Shown: positions 44,160 to 51,144 of the stretch, one piece after another
How positions within the stretch are numbered: the stretch's first letter is position 1
How the letters are laid out: each line of letters starts with the position of its first letter
Source: Neisseria perflava
Lineage (GTDB): Bacteria; Pseudomonadota; Gammaproteobacteria; Burkholderiales; Neisseriaceae
Assembly: GCF_024170405.1 (NCBI RefSeq)
Contig: NZ_JALJYC010000015.1
Span: 3,803-67,802 of the forward strand
DNA length: 64,000 nt
Direction of reading: 5' to 3'
Notes under the pieces: generated by a model
Seen by the model: the letters and a program-made list of their open reading frames with translations, nothing else
Databases searched by the model: none
What the model was told of the DNA's origin: nothing
Position numbers and translations under genes: made by a program

Positions 44160-46772
44160 TCAAGATTTCGTGCGGCTGCGCCCTTTGCGTTTGGGTTGTA
44201 CACCATCCGTTGCAGTTACTTTAACCGTAACGCCTTTACCTTTTGCGGTCGGTTGCTTTTTCAACAACTGCCCAATCGGTTTCGGCTTATCTGCCGCGAT
44301 AAGCTCCGGCTTGACGGTCTTCTGTTTACGCTGGGTTTTAGCGGATGGGGGGGCGGCAGACTTGGCCGCTTTCATCTGTTCATCCACCTCTTTGGCAGAT
44401 AGTTTTCTACTGCGCGTTTTTTTGGCGGTTTTATCCGTCTCAGCTTTGGTTTTTACCGATTTAACCTCAGAGGCCGTCTGAAGTGCTGCTTTAGAAGCTT
44501 TGCCTTTACCCTTGGCCGGAGCGCTTGCGGCTTTGCTTTTCGACGTAGCGGCTGCTTTCGCTTTGCCGCTGCGTTTCTTGCCTTTTTCGCCGCCGCTGAC
44601 CAGCGTCAGGTCGATTTTGCTGGTGTCCAAATCGGCACGCGCCACTTTCACCACCACGCGGTCGCCCATGCTGAAGCGCACGCCGCTGCGTTCGCCTTCA
44701 ATCGCCATAATTTCCGGACGGAAGTTAAAATAATCCTCGCCCAAATCACTGATGTGCACCAAACCGTCGATGAAAATATCATCCAGCGTCACAAAAATGC
44801 CGAAGCTGGTCATGCCGGAAATTTTACCGTTGAACACCTCACCGACTTTATCACGCATGTAATAGGTTTTCAGCCAGTTTTCCACGTCGCGGCTGGCATC
44901 GTCGGCACGGCGTTCGCAAAACGACGTATGCACGCCCAAGGCCTGCCAGGTTTTTTCCGGCTTATAGTGCTCACCCTGCAACACGGCTTTAATCGCGCGG
45001 TGTACGGTCAAATCGGGATATCGGCGGATGGGCGAAGTAAAGTGGGCATACGATTCATAAGCCAAGCCGAAATGGCCTTCATTGCCCGGCTCGTACACCG
45101 CCTGCTGCATGGAGCGCAACATCATAATCTGCAACAGTTCCGCATCAGGACGGCCTTTAAACTGCTCTGCCAGTTGAGCGTAATCTTTCGGCGTCGGGCT
45201 GTCGCCACCGCCCAGTTGCAGGCCGAGCAAGCCCAACTGCTCACGCAAGGTAGTCAGCTTTTCCAGTGTCGGGCCCAAGTGGTTACGGAATAACACGGGA
45301 TGTTTGTGTTTCAACAAAAATTCCGCCGCGCACACATTGGCTGCCAGCATACATTCTTCAATCAGCTTGTGCGCGTCATTGCGTACCACCGGCACGATTT
45401 TTTCAATCTTACCGTTGTCGTCAAATACCATCTGCGTTTCCACGCTTTCAAATTCCACCGCACCGCGTTGCAAACGCTTTTTCTGCAACACTTTATACAG
45501 GCTGTACAGCGTATCCAGCTCTTTTTTGTGCGGATAATCGCCGCCGCCGGAAATCCAGTCCCAAACCTGGTTATACGTCAAACGCGCATGCGAGCGCATG
45601 ACCGCCGGATAGAATTTATATTCTTTGATATTGCCAGCGTAAGTAATGGTCATATCGCACACCATACACAGACGTTCCACATCAGGATTGAGCGAACAAA
45701 TGCCGTTGGACAATTTCTCCGGCAACATCGGAATCACGCGGCGCGGAAAATATACGCTGGTGCTGCGTTCTACCGCGTCGGTATCAATCGCATCGCCGGG
45801 GCGCACATAATGGCTGACATCGGCAATCGCCACCACCAAGCGGTAATTGCGGCCGATTTTTTCGGCATACACCGCATCATCGAAATCACGCGCCGTTTCG
45901 CCGTCAATCGTCACCAGCTGCAATTCGCGCAAATCCACGCGGCCTTTCATGTCGCTTTTGCGCACATGATCGGGAATTTTTTTCGCCGCCTGCTCACAAG
46001 CCGCGCTGAATTGGTGCGGCAGATGGTGTTTGCGCACAGCGATTTCGATTTCCATGCCGCTGTCGGCATAATCGCCCAATACCTCGATGATTTTCGCCAC
46101 TGCCGGACGTTTCAGCTCCGGATAAGTTTCAATTTCGGCCACCGCCACCTGACCTTCAGACGGCTTAAACGCCGCCACGCTGTCCGGCTCAAGCACAATA
46201 CTCTGCATCAGACGTTTGTCTTCCGCTTCCAAAATCGCCACGCCGTATTGCACATAAAAACGGCCAACCACCTGAGTTTGCGCCCGCTCGACAATATCCA
46301 ATACCGTCCCTTCGCGGCGGCCGCGACGGTCAATCCCGGCCGGGCGCACGGTCACAATATCGCCGTGCATCACTCCACGCATTTGCTTTTCATACAAAAC
46401 AAAATCGCCTTCGCCCGTCGGCTCCAGCGGCACGGCAAATCCGAAACCGTCTTTATGCGCCTCGACACGGCATTTGACCAAGGCCAATTTGTCTGCCGCA
46501 CACACCGCACCGCGACGGTTGATCAATACCTGCCCGTCCCGCGCCATCGCTTTCAGACGGCGTTCGAAAAATTCGTATTCATCCTCAGTAATCGACAAAT
46601 CGCGTGCCAATGTTTCTATTTTTTGCGGCACACCGCGCTCTTCCAATAATTGGATTACCCATTCACGACTAGGCAGAGGAGATTCATAGCGTTTTTTCTC
46701 CCGCTCCAAATACGGATCTTTCTCTCTTAAATTTAATGATTTAGTATTTTTCTTCATTTTAACAGTTGACAT
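44160..46772 (-). CDS. rnr: Ribonuclease R
   Basis: An 870-residue 3'-5' exoribonuclease that degrades structured RNA. Domains in order: N-terminal helix-turn-helix-like region, cold-shock domains, the RNB catalytic domain (TIDGETARDFDDAVYAEKIG, with the Asp cluster, and HFTSPIRRYPDLTVHRAIKAVL), the S1 domain (GEVFNGKISGMTSFGIFVTLDDIFIDGLVHISDLGEDYF) and a long Lys/Ala-rich tail (about residues 760-870) as in RNase R, not RNase II. A second ATG five codons downstream is an alternative start. About 57 residues longer than the E. coli enzyme, mostly in the basic tail. Confidence 0.96.
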   Translation of the reverse strand: MSTVKMKKNTKSLNLREKDPYLEREKKRYESPLPSREWVIQLLEERGVPQKIETLARDLSITEDEYEFFERRLKAMARDGQVLINRRGAVCAADKLALVKCRVEAHKDGFGFAVPLEPTGEGDFVLYEKQMRGVMHGDIVTVRPAGIDRRGRREGTVLDIVERAQTQVVGRFYVQYGVAILEAEDKRLMQSIVLEPDSVAAFKPSEGQVAVAEIETYPELKRPAVAKIIEVLGDYADSGMEIEIAVRKHHLPHQFSAACEQAAKKIPDHVRKSDMKGRVDLRELQLVTIDGETARDFDDAVYAEKIGRNYRLVVAIADVSHYVRPGDAIDTDAVERSTSVYFPRRVIPMLPEKLSNGICSLNPDVERLCMVCDMTITYAGNIKEYKFYPAVMRSHARLTYNQVWDWISGGGDYPHKKELDTLYSLYKVLQKKRLQRGAVEFESVETQMVFDDNGKIEKIVPVVRNDAHKLIEECMLAANVCAAEFLLKHKHPVLFRNHLGPTLEKLTTLREQLGLLGLQLGGGDSPTPKDYAQLAEQFKGRPDAELLQIMMLRSMQQAVYEPGNEGHFGLAYESYAHFTSPIRRYPDLTVHRAIKAVLQGEHYKPEKTWQALGVHTSFCERRADDASRDVENWLKTYYMRDKVGEVFNGKISGMTSFGIFVTLDDIFIDGLVHISDLGEDYFNFRPEIMAIEGERSGVRFSMGDRVVVKVARADLDTSKIDLTLVSGGEKGKKRSGKAKAAATSKSKAASAPAKGKGKASKAALQTASEVKSVKTKAETDKTAKKTRSRKLSAKEVDEQMKAAKSAAPPSAKTQRKQKTVKPELIAADKPKPIGQLLKKQPTAKGKGVTVKVTATDGVQPKRKGRSRTKS

Positions 46773-46848
46773 TCTTTCTTAGAAATATATAATAACGTCT
46801 TCTTTGGCGAGACAGTGTACTGTAACGCAAAACGGAGAATAAAGCAAA

Positions 46849-46935
46849 GCCCAGGTGGCGGAATTGGTAGACGCGCTAGCTTCAGGTGCTAGTATCCTCA
46901 CGGGTGTGGAAGTTCGAGTCTTCTCCTGGGCACCA
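46849..46935 (+). tRNA. tRNA-Leu (CAG), copy 1
   Basis: 87 nt with encoded CCA. Acceptor stem GCCCAGG/CCTGGGC, long variable arm as expected for Leu, anticodon loop TTCAGGT between CTAGC and GCTAG giving anticodon CAG, T-loop TTCGAGTC. Identical to the copy at 46975. Confidence 0.97.
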
Positions 46936-46974
46936 AATCTTACGGTTGCTTTGCTTTAAAACTAAAATCAGATT

Positions 46975-47061
46975 GCCCAGGTGGCGGAATTGGTAGACGC
47001 GCTAGCTTCAGGTGCTAGTATCCTCACGGGTGTGGAAGTTCGAGTCTTCTCCTGGGCACCA
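46975..47061 (+). tRNA. tRNA-Leu (CAG), copy 2
   Basis: 87 nt, same sequence as copy 1, encoded CCA, separated from it by 39 bp. The two copies and the tRNA-Ser likely form one transcript. Confidence 0.97.
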
Positions 47062-47115
47062 AATCATCCGGTCAGCGCCGGATTTTTTGTTAAGCTGTCT
47101 GATTTACCCCTACCT

Positions 47116-47206
47116 AGAGAGGTGGATGAGTGGTTGAAGTCGCACGCCTGGAAAGCGTGTATACGTGAATAGCGTATCGAGGGTTCGAATCCCTTCCTCT
47201 CTGCCA
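47116..47206 (+). tRNA. tRNA-Ser (GGA)
   Basis: 91 nt with CCA. Acceptor AGAGAGG/CCTCTCT, discriminator G, anticodon stem CACGC/GCGTG with loop CTGGAAA (anticodon GGA), long variable arm typical of tRNA-Ser, T-loop GTTCGAATC. Confidence 0.96.
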
Positions 47207-47212
47207 AATTTT

Positions 47213-47245
47213 AAAAAATCCCTTTGATTTTTAAAGGGATTTTTT
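47213..47245 (+). terminator. Terminator of the tRNA cluster
   Basis: AAAATCCCTTT pairs with AAAGGGATTTT around TGATTTT and ends in a T-run, just after tRNA-Ser. Confidence 0.88.
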
Positions 47246-47310
47246 ACTTCAGCACGCTAAAATACCAAATAAAATAGCATTTTTTAAGGTATCTATTTTC
47301 GAACTGAATT

Positions 47311-47347
47311 ATGCCGTCTGAAACAAATCATTCGTTTCAGACGGCAT
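47311..47347 (-). terminator. AT-dialect DUS terminator of the minus-strand aromatic arm
   Basis: ATGCCGTCTGAA (47311-47322) pairs with TTCAGACGGCAT (47336-47347), extended by ACGAAT/ATTCGT-like bases. It lies past the stop of the TIM-barrel gene at 47371 and probably ends the minus-strand arm. Confidence 0.8.
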
Positions 47348-47370
47348 ATTTTGTTCTATCTAGTGTTTAA

Positions 47371-48183
47371 TCAACGCAAACTTTCCGCCTTAGCCAACAC
47401 CTGTTCCGTCGCATTTTTCAGATAACGTAACCAGCCTTCCAAGCCCAGTTCGGCAAATTTCGGATTGGGCACTTCTATGCTCACGGGCATATCTTCAGGC
47501 AGTAAGGCCACGCATTCGGCCAACTTGAAATCGCCCTCACCCGGCACATAGCGCAGGCTGCGCGACTCTTCAATCAGGCCTTCGCGGGTGGCGGCGCGGT
47601 CGGCCATAATACCGTCGCACAGCTGAATCATATTCGCTAAATACGGCTGCGCGGCGGTGATTTGTTCTAATCCGCACAAGGCGCGGTGGAAATGCAGAGT
47701 GTCAAACAAGACCTTGCAGCCGATTTCTTTGGCAACGACCGCGCCTTCTTGCAGCTGTTTCACGGTTTGATAGGAAATCGGCTCCAGCGTAATGGTAATG
47801 CCGAACGGTTTGGCATCTTCCACCAAACGGCTCAGTGTTGCCATACCGCGTGCCAAATCAGGGTCGGTGAGTGTCACGGTGAGGGTTTTCGCACCCAACA
47901 TAGCGGCGGATTCCAGCATGGGCAGCCAAAAGTCGCGGTTGCAGTCTGCTCCCATACCGATAAATTCGGTGTCCACCACTTTCATGCCGGTATCTTTTAA
48001 TACGGCCTGCACTTCTTTCAGGCGTGCGCTGCCGGGCAGCAGGTTCAAATCTTTTTCCGTGGCAGTTACGGGGCGGGTGCGCAGACCGACGAAATCGTAG
48101 CCGACCGCAGCGGCGGCTTTGATAAAATCGACGGGTTCGTTACCCAATACGCTTAAAGGGGCAATGCCGATTTGACGGGTCAT
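47371..48183 (-). CDS. Sugar-phosphate-isomerase-like TIM barrel, candidate 3-dehydroshikimate dehydratase
   Basis: A 270-residue protein of the xylose-isomerase-like TIM barrel family (AP endonuclease 2 type). Likely metal ligands are E134 (LEP), D161 and H164 (FDTLHFHRAL), D190 (QLCD) and E237 (SIEVPNP), with PGEG at 214-217. The same fold and ligand pattern occur in 3-dehydroshikimate dehydratases of the AsbF/QuiC type, which convert 3-dehydroshikimate to protocatechuate. Its position in a cluster that otherwise encodes protocatechuate breakdown and a shikimate-dehydrogenase homologue makes that role the best guess. Hydroxypyruvate isomerase or another isomerase is possible. Last gene of the minus-strand arm, separated from the flavoprotein gene by 336 bp. 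Confidence 0.6.
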   Translation of the reverse strand: MTRQIGIAPLSVLGNEPVDFIKAAAAVGYDFVGLRTRPVTATEKDLNLLPGSARLKEVQAVLKDTGMKVVDTEFIGMGADCNRDFWLPMLESAAMLGAKTLTVTLTDPDLARGMATLSRLVEDAKPFGITITLEPISYQTVKQLQEGAVVAKEIGCKVLFDTLHFHRALCGLEQITAAQPYLANMIQLCDGIMADRAATREGLIEESRSLRYVPGEGDFKLAECVALLPEDMPVSIEVPNPKFAELGLEGWLRYLKNATEQVLAKAESLR

Positions 48184-48233
48184 AAGGTTTCTCCTTTAAT
48201 TTTTAAATTTTTTGAAATCGATATAATAAAATA

Positions 48234-48357
48234 TGTAGGGTGCAATAGGCGGTACACCGTATTGCACTGATTAGCGGACATTTGGATTTTCCAAAGAGGC
48301 CACTCGGCCGCTAAACGGTACGTTACGCCGCTTAAAGCGGCTAACATACCCTACGGG
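48234..48357. repeat. Intergenic inverted-repeat element (GTAGGGT ends)
   Basis: Starts GTAGGGTGCAATA and ends with TAACATACCCTAC, so short GTAGGGT ends face each other. Internal perfect inverted pairs include TGCAATA/TATTGCA and CCGCTTTAAGCGG-like sequence. No coding capacity. Similar GTAGGGTG sequences recur at 59120. Confidence 0.5.
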
Positions 48358-48485
48358 GCTGCGTTTTCAAGCCAGATTCAGACGGCCTTGTTTCAAGTTT
48401 AGGACATGTAGTTTGGGATGAAATCCCAACACAGTTTTCAGTAAATCATGTCGGGTTTGCAAGCCAACCTGCCCTGCTGCCTCAC

Positions 48486-48512
48486 AGGCCGTCTGAACAT
48501 TTCAGACGGCCT
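48486..48512 (-). terminator. Compact DUS hairpin after the 564-residue flavoprotein gene
   Basis: AGGCCGTCTGAA (48486-48497) pairs with TTCAGACGGCCT (48501-48512) around CAT. It lies 7 bp past the flavoprotein stop; the minus-strand 3' flank lacks Ts, so termination may be partial. Confidence 0.6.
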
Positions 48513-48519
48513 GTTCCGT

Positions 48520-50214
48520 TTACAATTTTCCTGCGGCAAATTTGGCAATGCGCCAGCCGAACACCATGCCCGGGCCGATGGTAGTGCCGGGGCCGGGGTA
48601 AGTGCCTTTGAAAATCGAGGCCAAATCGTTGCCGCAGGCAAACAGGCCGTCTATCACTTGGCCGTTTTCGCGCAATACCTGACCTTCGGCATTGCACGCC
48701 AGACCGACGCTGCCGGCCAAATCCGCCGAGCGCACCGCCAAGGCGTAATACGGCCCTTGCGAGGCCAGCGGGCGCAGACAGGGATTGGATTTGACCGCCG
48801 CATCGCCGTTAAAGCGGTTCATGGCACTGGTGCCGCGCCCGAAATCAGTGTCTTCGCCTGTTGCCGCCAATTCGTTGTAACGCTGCGCGGTCGCTTGCAG
48901 GTTTTCCGCCGGAACGCCGATTTTCTGCGCCAACTCTGTCCAAGTCTGACCGCGCTGCACATAGCCTCGTTGTACATAACCTGTCAAGCCTTTGCCGCCC
49001 GGCATGATAAAACCCAAGCCGTATTGTTTGACAAAGGCTTCGTCGGCGATTAAATAGGCGGGCAAGGCGGGCGTGTCGCGGTGGCGGGCGAGCTGGGCGC
49101 TGGAAAAGTCGTGGTAGGAATTGCTTTCGTTGGCAAAACGCCTGCCGTCTGAAGCCACAGCAAACAGACCCGGCTTGGCGCGGTCGAGAATAATGTGCGG
49201 CCACATGGCGCGGTAGCCGTCGCTTTCGGTTTTAAACGAAGTCGGAAACCACAGTGCGGGAAAATCGGTATTGTCCAAAGCGCCGCCGATTTGCTCGGCG
49301 GCGGTAATGCCGTCGCCGCTGTTTTCTTTTGGCGCAAACGAATCGGGCGTACCCTCGGGGAAAAAGCGTTGCCGCAGCGATGGATTCCAAGCCGCCCCGC
49401 CGGTGGCCAAGACCACGCCTTTAGAAGCGGTAATGCGCACATTCTGCCCGTTTCGGCGCACCACCGCGCCGGTAACTTTGCCATTGTCCAGCAACAATTC
49501 TTGCAGCGACGATTCAAACCACACCGGCACGCCCGCCTGCTTCAAGCTGTAATACAGGCGACCGACCAGCGCGTTGCCCATCACCAGCCGCGTGCCGCGT
49601 TTGTAGCTCAAACGATCTTTGAAATACGGCAGCACCACGCCCAAAGTGGTTTTCAGATTGCCTAACGAGGCAAACGGCTTGAGCAGTGCGCCCAATTCGC
49701 TGCGGTTGACCATCATGCCGCCCAAGCCCATAAACTCGCGGCGCGGCGGGCGCACGCGGTCGAAATCCGCGCCCAGCAGCTTGCCGTCAAACGCGACCGG
49801 CGCCAGCGCCCGACCGCCGTAGGCCTCGCCTGGCAAAGGGCCGATGTAGTCGGGATGGGCTTGCGCCGCCACGAATTTGACTTCGGTTTTGTCGTCCAAT
49901 TCCTGAATCATCTGCGGGCCGGACCGCAAAAAGGCCTCGCGCAAATCACCGCCGCTTTTGTCTTTGCACACATGGCTGAGAAATTCGCGTGCCGCATCTA
50001 CGCTATCGGGCACACCCGCTTTCACGCTTAAATGCGTGCCGGGTACCCAAGTCGTACCGCCCGATGTGGCGGTAATGCCGCCCACATACGGCGCTTTTTC
50101 ACACAATAAAACATCCAAGCCTTCGAGCTTGGCCGTCAACGCAGCGGTCATACCGGCCGCGCCGCCGCCAATCACCAGTAAATCAACATGCTGTTCGCTT
50201 TTTGCGGTATCCAT
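48520..50214 (-). CDS. FAD-dependent dehydrogenase, 3-ketosteroid-Delta1-dehydrogenase-like (flavoprotein 1)
   Basis: A 564-residue FAD protein of the fumarate reductase / 3-ketosteroid dehydrogenase superfamily without a heme domain, export signal or membrane segment. FAD motif LLVIGGGAAGMTAA (G16-G21), then GGITATSGGTTWVPG, which matches the ketosteroid-dehydrogenase signature after the first beta strands. The C-terminus has GLFACGNDLASIFKGTYPGPGTTIGPG, where the Tyr and last Gly of YPGPG correspond to residues that bind and polarise the substrate ketone in ketosteroid dehydrogenases (from memory). I infer a desaturase acting next to a ring ketone. In this cluster the substrate would be an alicyclic keto-acid rather than a steroid. 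Paralogous to the gene at 51145. A PobA-like hydroxylase role is not supported. Confidence 0.75.
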   Translation of the reverse strand: MDTAKSEQHVDLLVIGGGAAGMTAALTAKLEGLDVLLCEKAPYVGGITATSGGTTWVPGTHLSVKAGVPDSVDAAREFLSHVCKDKSGGDLREAFLRSGPQMIQELDDKTEVKFVAAQAHPDYIGPLPGEAYGGRALAPVAFDGKLLGADFDRVRPPRREFMGLGGMMVNRSELGALLKPFASLGNLKTTLGVVLPYFKDRLSYKRGTRLVMGNALVGRLYYSLKQAGVPVWFESSLQELLLDNGKVTGAVVRRNGQNVRITASKGVVLATGGAAWNPSLRQRFFPEGTPDSFAPKENSGDGITAAEQIGGALDNTDFPALWFPTSFKTESDGYRAMWPHIILDRAKPGLFAVASDGRRFANESNSYHDFSSAQLARHRDTPALPAYLIADEAFVKQYGLGFIMPGGKGLTGYVQRGYVQRGQTWTELAQKIGVPAENLQATAQRYNELAATGEDTDFGRGTSAMNRFNGDAAVKSNPCLRPLASQGPYYALAVRSADLAGSVGLACNAEGQVLRENGQVIDGLFACGNDLASIFKGTYPGPGTTIGPGMVFGWRIAKFAAGKL

Positions 50215-50240
50215 TATTTCTCCTTCGGTTTGCGGCTGTT

Positions 50241-50275
50241 TTCAGACGGCCTGTTTTCACACAAGGCCGTCTGAA
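50241..50275. repeat. Outward-facing DUS pair inside the minus-strand arm
   Basis: TTCAGACGGCCT (50241-50252) and AGGCCGTCTGAA (50264-50275) between flavoprotein 1 and the dehydrogenase gene. It can fold but lacks a T-run, so it probably does not stop transcription of the operon. Confidence 0.6.
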
Positions 50276-50331
50276 AACAGCAGGTCATATCCCTCTGTAT
50301 CCAAACTCACGTTATATGACCGCAAATCTGT

Positions 50332-51120
50332 TTAATCACGCAACAAAAATTCCGCCATCAAATCGCGCACGGCGGCATACATATCCAAACCGGTGGAAAC
50401 GCGGCAGCCGCGTTCGCGGGCGGCGCTCATCCAAGCGGTATCGGGGTAGGTCACCACATCGCCGACAAACATATCAGCAGTGAGTTTGTCCGCGTCAAAG
50501 GGCAGCGGATCGCCTGCTTTCATGCCCATAGGCGTGGCGTTGACCACCACATCAAAGCCTGTCGGATCGCTGCTGCCCGCATACACTTTGGCTTTGCCCA
50601 AGCTGTTTAAGCGTTCGATCAGATTGTCGCGGCGGTTTGCATCCGTCTCGACAATCGCCAGCTCGGCCACACCCGCCATCACCAGCGCATGCGCAATCGC
50701 CGTCCCCGCCCCGCCCGCGCCAGCCTGTATCACTTTTTTACCCTGCAATACCGCGCCGTTTTTCAGCAATGCCTCTACCTGCGCACAGCCGTCAAACATT
50801 TCTCCTTTCCAACCGTCGGCGGTAAATCTCACCACATTGACGGTATTCAGGAAACGCGCCGTATCGGAAATATCGTCGCACAACCCGGTAAAGGCGATTT
50901 TGTGCGGCACGGTAATCATCAGCCCGTCCACGTTTTTCATTTTGCGCATACCCGCCGCCCATGCCGCCAAATCCTCAGGCGCGACATGCGCGGGCAGACA
51001 CACGCCGTTTTTACCCGCCGCCTGAAACGCGGCGGTCATGCCCTCGGGCGATTTCACTTGGGCAATCGGGTCGCCCACGACAAAATACAGGCGGGTTTCG
51101 CCATTCAAAGTCAGTTCCAT
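50332..51120 (-). CDS. Shikimate/quinate dehydrogenase homologue (NAD-type)
   Basis: A 262-residue protein of the AroE/YdiB/QsuD family. The catalytic pair is present: Lys74 in TVPHK and Asp110 in EMFDG (usual NTDG). The substrate-binding motif is altered: where AroE has HSKSP, this protein has AQVKSP, so one of the two shikimate-binding serines is lost. The dinucleotide motif GAGGAG (134-139) is followed by VETDANR, with acidic residues at the end of beta-2 as in NAD-dependent quinate/shikimate dehydrogenases, instead of the NRT motif of NADP-dependent AroE. Together with position among aromatic-degradation genes this points to a catabolic enzyme oxidising quinate, shikimate or a relative. 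It is not likely to be the biosynthetic AroE. Confidence 0.82.
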   Translation of the reverse strand: MELTLNGETRLYFVVGDPIAQVKSPEGMTAAFQAAGKNGVCLPAHVAPEDLAAWAAGMRKMKNVDGLMITVPHKIAFTGLCDDISDTARFLNTVNVVRFTADGWKGEMFDGCAQVEALLKNGAVLQGKKVIQAGAGGAGTAIAHALVMAGVAELAIVETDANRRDNLIERLNSLGKAKVYAGSSDPTGFDVVVNATPMGMKAGDPLPFDADKLTADMFVGDVVTYPDTAWMSAARERGCRVSTGLDMYAAVRDLMAEFLLRD

Positions 51121-51144
51121 CAGTTTCTCCTTTTTAAGTGTTTT

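Larger units (their letters stand above)
48184..48519. other. 336-bp gap between TIM-barrel gene and flavoprotein gene
   Basis: No gene seen. It contains an inverted-repeat element (48234-48357) and an inverted DUS pair (48486-48512). The minus-strand TIM-barrel gene may need its own promoter on this side. Confidence 0.6.

Noticed and set aside
45300..46649. 449-codon plus-strand open frame over rnr
   Set aside because: Antisense shadow of RNase R with no recognisable domain.
46981..47172. Small open frame starting MAELVDALASGAS
   Set aside because: It is a translation of the tRNA-Leu and tRNA-Ser genes, a common false gene call.
50332..51120. Biosynthetic aroE
   Set aside because: Substrate and cofactor motifs deviate from NADP-dependent AroE and the gene sits in a catabolic cluster.
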